DNA from: Oleiphilus sp.
GTDB lineage: Bacteria > Pseudomonadota > Gammaproteobacteria > Pseudomonadales > Oleiphilaceae
DNA length: 64,000 nucleotides
Reading direction: 5' to 3'
Assembly (NCBI GenBank): GCA_006212045.1
Contig: PZPK01000015.1
Span: 1-64,000 of the forward strand
Shown here: positions 16,887-26,007 of the stretch, piece by piece
Numbering within the stretch: the first letter of the stretch is position 1
Layout of the letters: every line of letters begins with the position of its first letter
Notes under the pieces: model-generated
Databases searched by the model: none
What the model saw: the letters and a program-made list of their open reading frames with translations, nothing else
Told to the model about the DNA's origin: nothing
Program-made: the position numbers and the translations under genes

Positions 16887-17360
16887 ATGATCATTGGTTA
16901 TCAGGTTCAAGACACAGCTGGAAACAACTGGGGTGGTAGACCCTCGTATGAGGTGCTGACGGAAGCAACAGCGACAAAGGACCTATTAGACGCCAGGTCA
17001 ACGGCAACGGCCTTATTTACGATGATTGCCGTTCTGGATGGTGACATTGAGGAGCCCATCTTTGAAAAAGAACTCTCGGCAAGTCGCGAACAATATAAGG
17101 CTATCGCTGTATCTACGGGATGTCTTTCAGATGATGAACGGAAGCAAATGGATGTTCTGGCTGAAGACTCAGATTGCAATATGATCATGGGGCGCGATAC
17201 AGGATGGTTGGTGAAGCTCTACGATGAACCGGAATACAATCTAGGCTATGAGGGCATGGGCGATCAGTTCCACGCTATCTTACTTGCGGCGTTAGATGCG
17301 GGGTATCGACTAGTTGAGTTTGATAGCGCTGCGGATGATTTTCCGCTGCTTGCTGATTAG
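16887..17360 (+). CDS. Unknown acidic protein (157 aa)
   Basis: ATG 16887 follows GAGGGTATCAGTT and is preferred over the upstream start at 16821. The protein is acidic, with a regular alpha/beta pattern (MIIGYQVQDTAG, then long helices). The C-terminus is EFDSAADDFPLLAD. No family is recognised. Confidence 0.5.
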   Translation: MIIGYQVQDTAGNNWGGRPSYEVLTEATATKDLLDARSTATALFTMIAVLDGDIEEPIFEKELSASREQYKAIAVSTGCLSDDERKQMDVLAEDSDCNMIMGRDTGWLVKLYDEPEYNLGYEGMGDQFHAILLAALDAGYRLVEFDSAADDFPLLAD

Positions 17361-17418
17361 TTTTAATCGCAATTCAGTCGGATCCGACCGTGATTTTACG
17401 CCAAAGATGGAGAGTGAT

Positions 17419-17775
17419 GTGAGATTTGATAGGCACAGCTACAAAGCATTTTCTGAAAGTGGCGAATACAGCCGCCAAGCAAACATCATTGATGAGCTGC
17501 CAACGCCTAAGCTTCGCTTGGCCGCGATAGCCAAGGCAAAGCAAGTATTGGGTATGAATGTTAAGTATGGTGAAGTTATTGGTCTGACTAACCATTTGAC
17601 GAGAGATCAGATACGAAGCGATCCGAGCGGACTACTTGCTTTAAGAGGTTGTGATTTGCCACTTTCCATAATGCAAGTGAGGCAGGTTGAAAATCTTGCG
17701 CAGCACGTTGTGGGTATGAATGAAAGCCGAACGGAATTATTGGGTAAAGCCATACAGGATAAAGGCGCGGATTGA
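17419..17775 (+). CDS. Unknown helical protein (118 aa)
   Basis: GTG 17419 is favoured by GGAGAGTGAT directly upstream; ATG 17407 is four codons earlier. The sequence is mostly helical, with LTRDQIRSDPSGLLALRGCDLPLSIMQVRQVENL. Two helices with a turn might fit a DNA-binding fold, but no motif is firm. Confidence 0.5.
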   Translation: MRFDRHSYKAFSESGEYSRQANIIDELPTPKLRLAAIAKAKQVLGMNVKYGEVIGLTNHLTRDQIRSDPSGLLALRGCDLPLSIMQVRQVENLAQHVVGMNESRTELLGKAIQDKGAD

Positions 17776-17924
17776 TCTTCGTATTGAGGTAATACCAGGC
17801 AGGAAATTTCCTACTTCAATGGAGGCCAATTGTAGAATGAGAGAAAGTTATTATGAAAAAATATTCTTGCTGAGTAAGGGATCATGTCCTCTCTAACGAC
17901 AACGCTTCTAAAAGAGGACGCCAC

Positions 17925-18419
17925 ATGCCAATCGCAACATTTGATATCAAAGATGTTCAAAAGCTCGTAGACGAAATCAAAGACCATCAGAAATCTGGGG
18001 GCCGGTTTTCAGCGACGATGGATATGATTTTTGAGGGGGACAATTTCGAGGGTGGCGTACCGCTCAATGAGGACGGGCATAGCGAGAAAGAATGCCAAGG
18101 AACCTTCTGGCCATCCTCCAAACACATTAAGCCTGAAGCCATAGTGCCGATGTTGCGGTTGGTTGGCGATCACGGAGTGTACCTGATCACAAATCAGATC
18201 CGTGAAGATGGGCAGGCCCCTTCAAAAACTGGCTTGATCGCTTACGCATCCGGTTGCAACCCTAACAAGGACGACGACTATGATGACAATAAGCGTTTCT
18301 TCGGTGGGGATGATGGCAGTGTTGATATTCCGGTGGCGTGGGCTGAATTGGCTATCAAGTCTGGCGCAAAACATTTCAAAATTAAGCTTTCGAGCAAATC
18401 GGTTTCGTTGGTCAAATAG
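17925..18419 (+). CDS. DUF3085-like protein (164 aa)
   Basis: ATG 17925 follows AAGAGGACGCCAC. The pattern of HIKPEAIVPMLRLVGDHGVYLITN and the later ACNPNKDDDYDDNKRFFGGDDG resembles DUF3085, a family of about 130-160 residues of unknown role found on proteobacterial plasmids and islands. The name is from memory of the motif layout, not a search. It lies immediately upstream of another short gene. Confidence 0.5.
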   Translation: MPIATFDIKDVQKLVDEIKDHQKSGGRFSATMDMIFEGDNFEGGVPLNEDGHSEKECQGTFWPSSKHIKPEAIVPMLRLVGDHGVYLITNQIREDGQAPSKTGLIAYASGCNPNKDDDYDDNKRFFGGDDGSVDIPVAWAELAIKSGAKHFKIKLSSKSVSLVK

Positions 18420-18456
18420 GACGCCAAGCGCCATACAACAGAGAAGAGAGCAACGA

Positions 18457-18954
18457 ATGTCTATTACTTTTCTTGATGTGCAGCCCTCGCTTATTCGTGA
18501 GGGGTGCCCAAAGTATGTCATTGATGAAGCCATTGCGAGCAGTCGTAAAGTCGCAAAAATAGTCTGGGACGGCGAGGACGTGCCAGAGAATTGCTTTGGT
18601 TTCGTACAATGGTCCGTGAGGCCTTATCGAGTCACCGACAGGTGTGATGGCACGCGGGATACTAATGCGATGGACGTAACGTCAGTGATGTGTCAGCGCA
18701 CGAATATCGACATTAGAGCAGCTCACAAAGCTGCCTATCCGGATGATGCGAATATTTTTGAAGATCCTGCGTACCTTAGCTGGCTCGAAGAGCATAGCGA
18801 TCAATGCGAAGTTCAGGAGCTTACTGTTCACAATCTGATTGAGCTTTTGAACAGCTTGTGCTCGATGAACTGGCGTTCTCTAACAGAGGTCTGCGAACAG
18901 TGGAGCCAGGCTGGGTATGAGGTCCATGAATTTTGGCTGGCGGATACTGCTTAG
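18457..18954 (+). CDS. Unknown protein (165 aa)
   Basis: ATG 18457 follows AGAAGAGAGCAACGA and comes 37 bases after the previous stop. The protein is acidic and includes CDGTRDTNAMDVTSVMCQRT. No family is recognised. It is the last unknown gene before the toxin-antitoxin pair. Confidence 0.5.
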   Translation: MSITFLDVQPSLIREGCPKYVIDEAIASSRKVAKIVWDGEDVPENCFGFVQWSVRPYRVTDRCDGTRDTNAMDVTSVMCQRTNIDIRAAHKAAYPDDANIFEDPAYLSWLEEHSDQCEVQELTVHNLIELLNSLCSMNWRSLTEVCEQWSQAGYEVHEFWLADTA

Positions 18955-19123
18955 CCACGTTGGGACAAATTTAGCCCAGAGTGTTCTTTTCACTAAGCAA
19001 TAGGTAAGAATGCAAGTACGAACCAAGTCTCTAGAAAAAGGCCCTTCAGCGGTCATTATTTGCCCTTTTTAATCCATAGGGTTAATATTGACCCTAGAAA
19101 CGCCACAAATTGAGGACAATGCG

Positions 19124-19489
19124 ATGTTGGAAGGAAAAAGTGCGACCGAGAGCGAAGTTCTGGGTGATTCGCTGATGCGGTCAATTGAACTAATGGGAAT
19201 CCGAAAACAGGATTGCGAACAAATTATCGGTGTTTCGAAAACAGGTATGCGCAACATTATGCTGCGCGGCGTCGACCCTGAAAGTAAAACGGGGGAACTG
19301 TGCATGTATCTAGTGCGCGTTTACAGGGCTCTTTACAGCTTGGTAGGCGGCAATAAAAAACAAATGAAGCATTGGTTGCATACTCCTAACAAAGCATTTG
19401 GTTCTGCGGAGCCTGTCGCGCACATGAAACGAGTGGAAGGATTGCTTGAAGTACTGCGATACTGTGATGGCATGAGGGGTAAAGTTTGA
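19124..19489 (+). CDS. Xre-family antitoxin of a RES/Xre pair
   Basis: 121 residues from ATG 19124 (TGAGGA upstream; a TTG at 19088 is an alternative). The N-terminal half holds a helix-turn-helix-like region (KQDCEQIIGVSKTGMRN). The C-terminal half has HWLHTPNKAFGSAEPVAHM followed by a GLLEVLRYCDGMRGKV helix, the toxin-binding signature of the MbcA/ParS/Xre (DUF2384) family. It neutralises the toxin made by the next gene, overlapping its start, and by family precedent represses its own promoter. It would act as a plasmid-stabilising pair. Confidence 0.85.
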   Translation: MLEGKSATESEVLGDSLMRSIELMGIRKQDCEQIIGVSKTGMRNIMLRGVDPESKTGELCMYLVRVYRALYSLVGGNKKQMKHWLHTPNKAFGSAEPVAHMKRVEGLLEVLRYCDGMRGKV

Positions 19490-20226
19490 GTTTGGAACCT
19501 AAGAGTGAAGATTTTATCCCTCTGAGAGCGCTGGTAAAACGACTGGTTGAATCCCAGCAGAAAAGCGCGACATTCGAAGTGGCTGGATTCGACCCTGACA
19601 AGCACGATGTACTAGAGGCCCTTCTTGAGCGCCACAAGCCAAAGCTTGACGAAGCGCTAGACCAGCGCCACTACCTAATCAAAACGCCTTTCAGATACCC
19701 TCCTCTTCGTCATGGCAGCCGATTCGGATCGCGCCATGAGCGGGGTATTTTCTACGCCAGCTACACGGATGCCTGCCTGTTTGCCGAAGTTGCCTATTAT
19801 CGTTTCGTCTTCCTTGAAGATATGGATGTACCTTTGGAAGACCCCATTATCACGGAACACTCATTATTTGGTGTGAGAGTAGAGACAACCAAGGCAATCG
19901 CACTGGATGAGGGGCGGTTTGATGAGGACCGTGAGACTTGGCGCAACACAGATAATTACGGACCGTGTCAGCGCTTTGGACGCTTAGCGAGAGAGCAAGG
20001 TGCCGATATCATTCGTTACTTCTCGGCACGAACGAACGATGGGGCGCGAAATGTAGCCGTGTTGAATCATGAGGCGATTGTCTCCGATCCTAAAAACATG
20101 ATTTCCGTTCGGTGCACTTTGACTAAAGATATCGTGCATTTTCTACAGCCAGGCTCAGGAAAAGTATTTGCATACAAGCGAGACGATTTTGTTTCAAATG
20201 ATGTACTTCCACGCCCAAGCGATTGA
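19486..20226 (+). CDS. RES-domain toxin
   Basis: 246 residues, starting at a TTG that overlaps the antitoxin stop (TTGA), a usual arrangement for translation coupling. RES-domain hallmarks are seen: RHGSRFGSRHERGIFYAS, then AEVAYYR, and NDGARNVAVL in the C-terminal half. RES toxins degrade or consume NAD+, which stops growth. The Arg, Tyr and Glu positions expected for catalysis are present in the first motif block. It has about 100 extra N-terminal residues compared with a minimal RES domain. Confidence 0.85.
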   Translation: MSLEPKSEDFIPLRALVKRLVESQQKSATFEVAGFDPDKHDVLEALLERHKPKLDEALDQRHYLIKTPFRYPPLRHGSRFGSRHERGIFYASYTDACLFAEVAYYRFVFLEDMDVPLEDPIITEHSLFGVRVETTKAIALDEGRFDEDRETWRNTDNYGPCQRFGRLAREQGADIIRYFSARTNDGARNVAVLNHEAIVSDPKNMISVRCTLTKDIVHFLQPGSGKVFAYKRDDFVSNDVLPRPSD

Positions 20227-20504
20227 ACTGGCAAACGCTCGGCATACCCTATTCATTTTTATTGTCCCCCGACCACATTGCAGAACTTATCTCCTTCAAT
20301 CCTGACGTAGGCATCAATTGTCGCCGATATTCCGTGAGCCAGAAGCATTGCTACTCCTAACACGAAGCAGCAGTTCACTACCAACTATTGAGTTTTACTG
20401 GAATCGTGCGTTTTCTGGACCCAAATAAATAATTCGAATCCTGTCTCGATAGATAATGAGTTCACTTATCCGACAACGTCTGATTTTGCATTCGAGGGGA
20501 TTGT
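20227..20504. other. Intergenic region before the methyltransferase
   Basis: No gene is visible. Near 20435-20460 the sequence AATTCGAATCCTGTCTCGATAGATAAT resembles the promoter family described in the findings: a pyrimidine-rich stretch, CG, then GATAAT. Confidence 0.3.
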
Positions 20505-21962
20505 ATGAAAACGCTCAAAAAACAACTACTGGGCTATCACAAGAAGCAAAAACGCATCTGGATCAACCATGGCACGATTGTGGCGGCATCGCTCAATGCC
20601 GGCGATACCGTCGAGCACGTTTATGATGAGGTGAATGGCAATCTCATTATTCGCAAATCGAATGAGGGTGGGCACAAAATTGCGAACACCCATAAGGGAG
20701 GTGTCATCGATATTGTGAATGGCAAAATTAGCGCGATGTTCAGAGACAATGAATTCGTCGACGTTATATCCACTGATGGGCAAATTATCGTTACGGGGCA
20801 TCACGCAGAGAACAAGATTAAGGCGCGTGAAGAAGCCTTGTTGCGGCGTGTAAGAACCGGTGAGCCTTTACGCAAAGGCGGGGCCTTTGTTGGAATGGGT
20901 TTGCTGTGCCGTTCGGTCCATCGTGGGCTGAAACGTTCCGGTGTTGCGGTTAAGCAGCGCTTTGCTAACGAATACAATCCGATCCCAGCTGAAGTCAACA
21001 TGGCTGGCAATGAGATCTGGGAAGATGCCTTTGAAGACGCCCTGTTCAGCGTTGACGACCTCTTTGAGATGCCGATGGATACTGTCCCATCGCTCGATCT
21101 GCTTGTCATGGGGATGCCCTGCCCTCCCTTTTCACAACTCAATACGCAACGGGCCAAGGCCGGACACACAGATGTATTCCACCCGGACTCTGGGACAGTG
21201 TTTCAACCCACGCTGGAACTGATACGCCACGCGAATCCCGCAATCGTTGTGCTGGAACAATCCCCGCGCTTCGCGGGCTCTACTACCGACCACATTATGT
21301 CCGATGTCATGCGCCGTTTCGGTTATCTCAGTGCTTCAACCATCGTAACAGGTACTGCGTTTGGCGACTTCGAGAGACGGGAGCGCCTCTGCACGGTGTG
21401 GTATAGCAAAGGATTGGAAGCGATCTGTTTGGAAGATCTTCCACTGCAGTGCGCGAATGAACGCACATTGGCGGATATTCTTGAGCCCATTGATTTGCAG
21501 GACAAACGCTGGGGCAGAAGGCCTTATTTGGAGCGTAAAGCGGAGCAAAAGCATAACGGTCACGGCTACTGCATAACACAGCTTAGCGCGACGCAGGTGC
21601 CGACCTGCGGTGCCAACTACCACAAAGTACAGCCCGACAGTCTGATGATTTCGCATCCAAACGATCCGCTAGTGACGCGTACTCTGACACCTTCTGAGCA
21701 TTGCAACTTGCGTGATGTTGCCGGACCGTTAAAACGCAATGTGGAGGCCGTCGCCAAGGGTCAACATTATGCGCAACGAACTAATCGCAGTAGTGCGAGC
21801 GAAGCGCAGAGTATGCTGGGTAATTCTGTGGCACCAAAAGCTTGGATAAGTGTTGGTTACAGATTGGGCGAGTGGCTTAAAACCATGGTAGGCATTAACG
21901 ATGCGGCGATGGAGTCTGCCTCAAATGAGCCGGAATGCAACCAAATCGCGTTTTGCTTTTAG
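20505..21962 (+). CDS. Orphan C5 cytosine-DNA methyltransferase
   Basis: 485 residues. The first 120 form an extra domain with no recognised family. Then comes a variant SAM-binding motif I (AFVGMGLLCRS), motif IV GMPCPPFS with the catalytic Cys206, a motif VI variant LEQSPRF (Glu kept; the usual ENV is altered), motif VIII FGDFERRERLC, and motif X MLGNSVAPKAW. It should transfer methyl groups to carbon 5 of cytosine. No restriction enzyme gene is adjacent, so it is probably a solitary enzyme that protects the plasmid from host or rival restriction. ATG 20505 follows GAGGGG. The target site cannot be read from the sequence. Confidence 0.8.
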   Translation: MKTLKKQLLGYHKKQKRIWINHGTIVAASLNAGDTVEHVYDEVNGNLIIRKSNEGGHKIANTHKGGVIDIVNGKISAMFRDNEFVDVISTDGQIIVTGHHAENKIKAREEALLRRVRTGEPLRKGGAFVGMGLLCRSVHRGLKRSGVAVKQRFANEYNPIPAEVNMAGNEIWEDAFEDALFSVDDLFEMPMDTVPSLDLLVMGMPCPPFSQLNTQRAKAGHTDVFHPDSGTVFQPTLELIRHANPAIVVLEQSPRFAGSTTDHIMSDVMRRFGYLSASTIVTGTAFGDFERRERLCTVWYSKGLEAICLEDLPLQCANERTLADILEPIDLQDKRWGRRPYLERKAEQKHNGHGYCITQLSATQVPTCGANYHKVQPDSLMISHPNDPLVTRTLTPSEHCNLRDVAGPLKRNVEAVAKGQHYAQRTNRSSASEAQSMLGNSVAPKAWISVGYRLGEWLKTMVGINDAAMESASNEPECNQIAFCF

Positions 21963-22077
21963 CGGTGACGCATCCATGACCGGATGAAAAAAAATAAGCT
22001 CGTGAGCGCTATATGATTAGGTTGTTGTCGGGTGATTAAGCCCGACTGAATTCCACTCTTAGCGAGGACGCGATCAC

Positions 22078-22539
22078 ATGCAACTAGGCAACAACAAAGT
22101 TCCGGTGTACTGGTTTGAAGAACAACAAACCCAAGTTATTAAAGTTGGTGGGTGCGGTGATAACTTTGGCTACGTGCAGCGCATCGACAATCACGAACTA
22201 TGCAAGACCTACGGCTATCACACCTTAGCCAAGGTTGATGAAATTGATGTGTGCGTCAGCATACCCAGCACTACGGGCTTTGATGCCTACGAGATCAAGT
22301 TTGTCGCGGAGTTCGTGTTTGGCCACTGTGAACCGGTACAGAAGGTCGAAGAACACGCACTCAAACATTTTTGGACCTTGTATGGGCATTTGCCAGAAGG
22401 CGGGGTTGAGGCCATCGCTGATCTGACGACTCGAGATCAGGCGGTCTCATTGTATCAGCGCATTCAGCCAGCTGGCCTGTTGCCATTGACGATAGAGGGG
22501 CCTGACGTAGACCCGCTCAGCCCAATCTCAAATAGTTAA
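22078..22539 (+). CDS. Unknown protein (153 aa)
   Basis: ATG 22078 follows GCGAGGACGCGATCAC. The protein has several Cys and His residues near the start (KVGGCGDNFGYVQRIDNHELCKTYGYH), but no tight metal motif. No family is recognised. An ATATGATTAGGTTGTTG stretch near 22012 looks like the window's recurrent promoter. Confidence 0.5.
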   Translation: MQLGNNKVPVYWFEEQQTQVIKVGGCGDNFGYVQRIDNHELCKTYGYHTLAKVDEIDVCVSIPSTTGFDAYEIKFVAEFVFGHCEPVQKVEEHALKHFWTLYGHLPEGGVEAIADLTTRDQAVSLYQRIQPAGLLPLTIEGPDVDPLSPISNS

Positions 22540-22678
22540 ACAGATTCTCGCGCACCATGACTGCGGTTTTTAAAGGTCTTGGTTGCGCGCTATCGGTGCC
22601 TTGCCGGTTAAAAATTCGTTTTCTTGGCTCACTTTAAAATGGTGTTTCCCGTGACAACTTGCAGCACCGGAGAGCACG

Positions 22679-23041
22679 ATGAATAAACGCAATACCCAAT
22701 TAAAACATTTGTTACGCAACCCCAAAGCAATGAGCGATTATCAGTTGCATGGACGCTTGCCAAAAGCAACGCGACCAGATTCTCCTCTGATTCGCTATTT
22801 GGAGTCGCTAAGCGTTCGCGAGCGCATCGCGCTGCGCAATGTCAGGCTTTCGCCCAAGCTGGGCTATCAAAGCAATACGGGGTTCGTAAATGCGGAGCGC
22901 ATGCTCCGGTATCTCAAACCGAATGAATGGATGACAACCCCATGGCCGGCAGAAAGTGTGCGCATCAAAGCCTTTGTGGGGCCTGTTACCGATGCGCTCT
23001 TTGAAAGCGTACAACCTACTCGAGGTGGAACTCATGACTGA
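22679..23041 (+). CDS. Basic unknown protein (120 aa)
   Basis: ATG 22679 follows GGAGAGCACG. The N-terminal 60 residues are very basic, with a helical region (LESLSVRERIALRNVRL). The stop overlaps the next gene's start by 8 bases, so the pair is probably a transcription and translation unit. No family is recognised. Confidence 0.5.
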   Translation: MNKRNTQLKHLLRNPKAMSDYQLHGRLPKATRPDSPLIRYLESLSVRERIALRNVRLSPKLGYQSNTGFVNAERMLRYLKPNEWMTTPWPAESVRIKAFVGPVTDALFESVQPTRGGTHD

Positions 23042-23309
23042 ACCGATGCCACGCGATTTCTTTGATACACCGCCTTCGCTGCTTGAGAAGATCGAGGGTT
23101 TCTATCGCGCCAGTCAGCAGCTTACGCGGCTGGGCGCAAGTAGTGTCCAGCATGCTGCTCTGCTGCAGTCCGAAGCATACAGGCTGATTGAGCAGCACTA
23201 TGGCGCTATTTGTGAGCAACATGATCTGACTTTCTGTGAGTTTTGCGAAAGCATTTGTGACGGAAAAACGCGCTTTATTCCCGATCAAGACGCTGACTCA
23301 CTGGACTGA
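23034..23309 (+). CDS. Acidic unknown protein (91 aa)
   Basis: ATG 23034 overlaps the upstream gene and has GAGGTGG before it. The protein is helical, with several cysteines in CEQHDLTFCEFCESICDG, which may bind a metal or form an Fe-S site. A basic protein followed by an acidic one in coupled translation could be a toxin-antitoxin-type pair, but no motif supports that. Confidence 0.5.
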   Translation: MTEPMPRDFFDTPPSLLEKIEGFYRASQQLTRLGASSVQHAALLQSEAYRLIEQHYGAICEQHDLTFCEFCESICDGKTRFIPDQDADSLD

Positions 23310-23484
23310 AAAAACATTATTCATCGAAGCGATATTCTGATGTTGTCGCACATGGATCGAAGTTCGCAGGGCGCTGCGTAGTTCGGTGATGTGATATATC
23401 GCAGCCAATGTGAGTGGTGCGCTGTATCCAAGCAATCATGGAAGGTGTTGTAGGGAGTACTTTCCGTAAATTCGAGACTTAAAC

Positions 23485-24363
23485 ATGGGAAATTTTACGG
23501 TACTGGGTTTTTATTCTGATTCTTGTCAGATCTTTAGTCATCACGTGCAGGCAAAGAGTGCTATGAACGCTTGCAATGTTGTGGCGCAACAATATTCCAC
23601 GGCGATGGTGGTCTGTGTACTGGATGGCTTTATCAACGAAGGCGTTGGGATTACGTTTCCAGGTGAATCACTTGTGGATCCGGAGACGATTCTGGAACAA
23701 CCCGATGTATTCGATTGTGCGGCTGAACCGAACGTGCGATCGACACGCTTGTTGGCTGATTTTGTAATCAAGGATTGGCATAGCTATCAGGCGGAGGAGT
23801 GGAGCGGGCCTGATGAGCATCGTGATGAGTATCGCTGTGTACTGGAGCAGTCAGCGGCGACCAAGCAGGTTTACTTTCAGCTCTACTCGAGCGCATTGGA
23901 CTCACTGTCCACAGACGTAAGCCGCAACGGCTTGTGTGGTGTAATCGAAATCCGCAACGGAAAACCGGCGATCTCACTGGGTCTGGATGAGCATGCGTTG
24001 TCGGTCCATATCGACTCCGACATCGCCAATGGTTTGTACGTGCGCCACGACAGTGCTGTGACGACTGAGAAGAAGGGATTCTATTCGTTCGACCATGAAA
24101 TGCTGTTTGGGGCAACCTACTATGCCTGTAGTAAAGGCAGCTGGTTGCAACAGGCGCGTGATGCGCTGGCCGAGGCGTGCTTTGCCGGCCATACCTTTGA
24201 AAGCGCCGTTGAGGCCTCAGATGGATGGCAAATAAGCGGCAATACGTACCTACGGAACGTGTATCTGGAGAATCCGCTCGGGGGTGATAGCGTCAAAACA
24301 CAGTTCGAAGTGATATTTGGTGACGCCTCTACGGTGATATGCCGTGTCTCGTGCGCTGCCTAA
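23485..24363 (+). CDS. Unknown protein (292 aa)
   Basis: ATG 23485 is the only sensible start, although no clear ribosome-binding site precedes it. The N-terminus (FTVLGFYSDSCQIFSHHVQ) has the pattern of a beta-alpha-beta module. The remainder is a mixed fold without recognised motifs. No family is recognised. Confidence 0.55.
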   Translation: MGNFTVLGFYSDSCQIFSHHVQAKSAMNACNVVAQQYSTAMVVCVLDGFINEGVGITFPGESLVDPETILEQPDVFDCAAEPNVRSTRLLADFVIKDWHSYQAEEWSGPDEHRDEYRCVLEQSAATKQVYFQLYSSALDSLSTDVSRNGLCGVIEIRNGKPAISLGLDEHALSVHIDSDIANGLYVRHDSAVTTEKKGFYSFDHEMLFGATYYACSKGSWLQQARDALAEACFAGHTFESAVEASDGWQISGNTYLRNVYLENPLGGDSVKTQFEVIFGDASTVICRVSCAA

Positions 24364-24467
24364 CGCCTCCTGGGTTTAAAAAGTCATTCCTAGTCCGCTC
24401 GTTATAGTTGTTCAGTCGGAGGCCGGTTGGTCTCCTTTTTCTGCCACACGCAACGAGGACGATATGT

Positions 24468-25028
24468 ATGGGCGCAACTGTGTTTACTGAGATTCGACTG
24501 TTTACCTGCACGCTTGAGGCGACTGCCGATCAGCCTGGTGAGAACGAAGGGCTGATGATGTTCGTCAATACCTATGAAAAGAACTGCTATCCACATATCG
24601 CGAGCTGGCGCCTGCAGTTTGTAGGTACTCAGGATCAGCTGATAACGACTGTTCTGCCATGTTTGATGGACCAGTTTGATGACGGGATCAGTCAGGGGCC
24701 GATCGCTAACAATGGAACGGCTTTTAAACACTACCTCCTGGGCCTGCTCACACATACTAGGCCGGTGGAGGTGGAAGACTTGATGACACTGGGTTTTCGT
24801 GGGTATTCCTACTCAGAGAGAGAGTATCAACTATTAGGGTCGCCGGATGGCTTTCATCAAGTTGCCTTCTTAAACGATAAGCGCTGGGCGCATCCCATCG
24901 CCGATGCCGATGATATTAATGGCATGGCCAGTGCCGTCGTTACTTTGCGGGGATCTGGAAAATGGTGGTACGGACTGCCCTATAAGGTTTCCGATTTCTT
25001 CGGAAGTCGTCTGCCGCAACCGGCATAA
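24468..25028 (+). CDS. Unknown protein (186 aa)
   Basis: ATG 24468 (CGAGGACG upstream) is preferred over the upstream ATG 24408. The upstream region contains TTTAAAAAGTCATTCCTAG then TTATAGTTGTTCAGTC, a match to the repeated promoter motif of the window. No family is recognised; the protein looks mixed and soluble. Confidence 0.5.
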   Translation: MGATVFTEIRLFTCTLEATADQPGENEGLMMFVNTYEKNCYPHIASWRLQFVGTQDQLITTVLPCLMDQFDDGISQGPIANNGTAFKHYLLGLLTHTRPVEVEDLMTLGFRGYSYSEREYQLLGSPDGFHQVAFLNDKRWAHPIADADDINGMASAVVTLRGSGKWWYGLPYKVSDFFGSRLPQPA

Positions 25029-25142
25029 GCGGCAGTATTCCAGCGCAGTGAGAGGGCTGTGCTGGAAAATGATTTCTTCCACGGCACATACAATAACGTC
25101 TGATACATCAATGAACGATTCGTTTCACTTCGAGAGGCTGCC

Positions 25143-25814
25143 ATGACCACACAATCAGATACCCTATCTCTTTTCTTTCGTCTTATTAACACCCTGCATG
25201 CACCCTCCTTCAAACAGCGCATTAAGCGACCTTGGAAGGGCGCGCAAAACGCCAACCGAAAAGCCATTCAAGAAAAAGCCACCTCAGATCTGTGTTTCCT
25301 GGTTCGAAATTTTGGTACGCCAGACGATCTGAAGGCTGCCCACATGTACCTGAAAGCACTGGGTGAGCACCTGGGCGTTACCGTCAAAGCGGCTGCTACT
25401 AAAGGCCTGATAAAGGGCATGTCACTGCCAGACTATCAGCAAGTGGAGCACTTTCTATGTCACGTTTCAGCCGTGTATCGGCCGGTAGGCGAGCTAGGTG
25501 CGTTTCAGTTTGCATGCCATGAACAGATTCGGGCATTGATGGATTATTTTCTGCTGAAAGACTCGCTGGAGAATGGTACCGGTCACGAAGGGTTAGACAA
25601 GCTGATTGCTAAGTTGATCACCAACAAGTCACCAGTATTTTTCAGCTCCGGTTATCTGACAGATATTTTCGTGATCGATCGGATAGTGCTGTCCAAGCCG
25701 GATTCTGCAGTGCGCTTCATTCGCTGCCACAAAGACTATCTCTCAACCCAGCCGCTTGGTGAATCGGAGGCACGTGGAAATGACCCACAGTTTGAAATTC
25801 ACCAGGTGGCTTGA
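25143..25814 (+). CDS. Unknown protein (223 aa)
   Basis: ATG 25143 follows CGAGAGGCTGCC. The protein is basic over the first 50 residues and helical throughout, without Cys clusters or nucleotide-binding motifs. It precedes the replication helicase gene. No family is recognised. Confidence 0.55.
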   Translation: MTTQSDTLSLFFRLINTLHAPSFKQRIKRPWKGAQNANRKAIQEKATSDLCFLVRNFGTPDDLKAAHMYLKALGEHLGVTVKAAATKGLIKGMSLPDYQQVEHFLCHVSAVYRPVGELGAFQFACHEQIRALMDYFLLKDSLENGTGHEGLDKLIAKLITNKSPVFFSSGYLTDIFVIDRIVLSKPDSAVRFIRCHKDYLSTQPLGESEARGNDPQFEIHQVA

Positions 25815-26007
25815 TCGGTTGAATCGGGCCGGTTGGTAAGACACGCGCCTCTTTCGGAGACCTGCAGATGCACAAAAAGTATGGATTGGACACCCAGAAA
25901 ACGCGCCTGCGCGCCCTCACAGGGGCTGCGTTTTCGACACCATTATGCGCCCACTAAAAATACTTTTCGATCGCCAAGATATGATGAAGTCCTAGTTGGA
26001 GGTCTTC

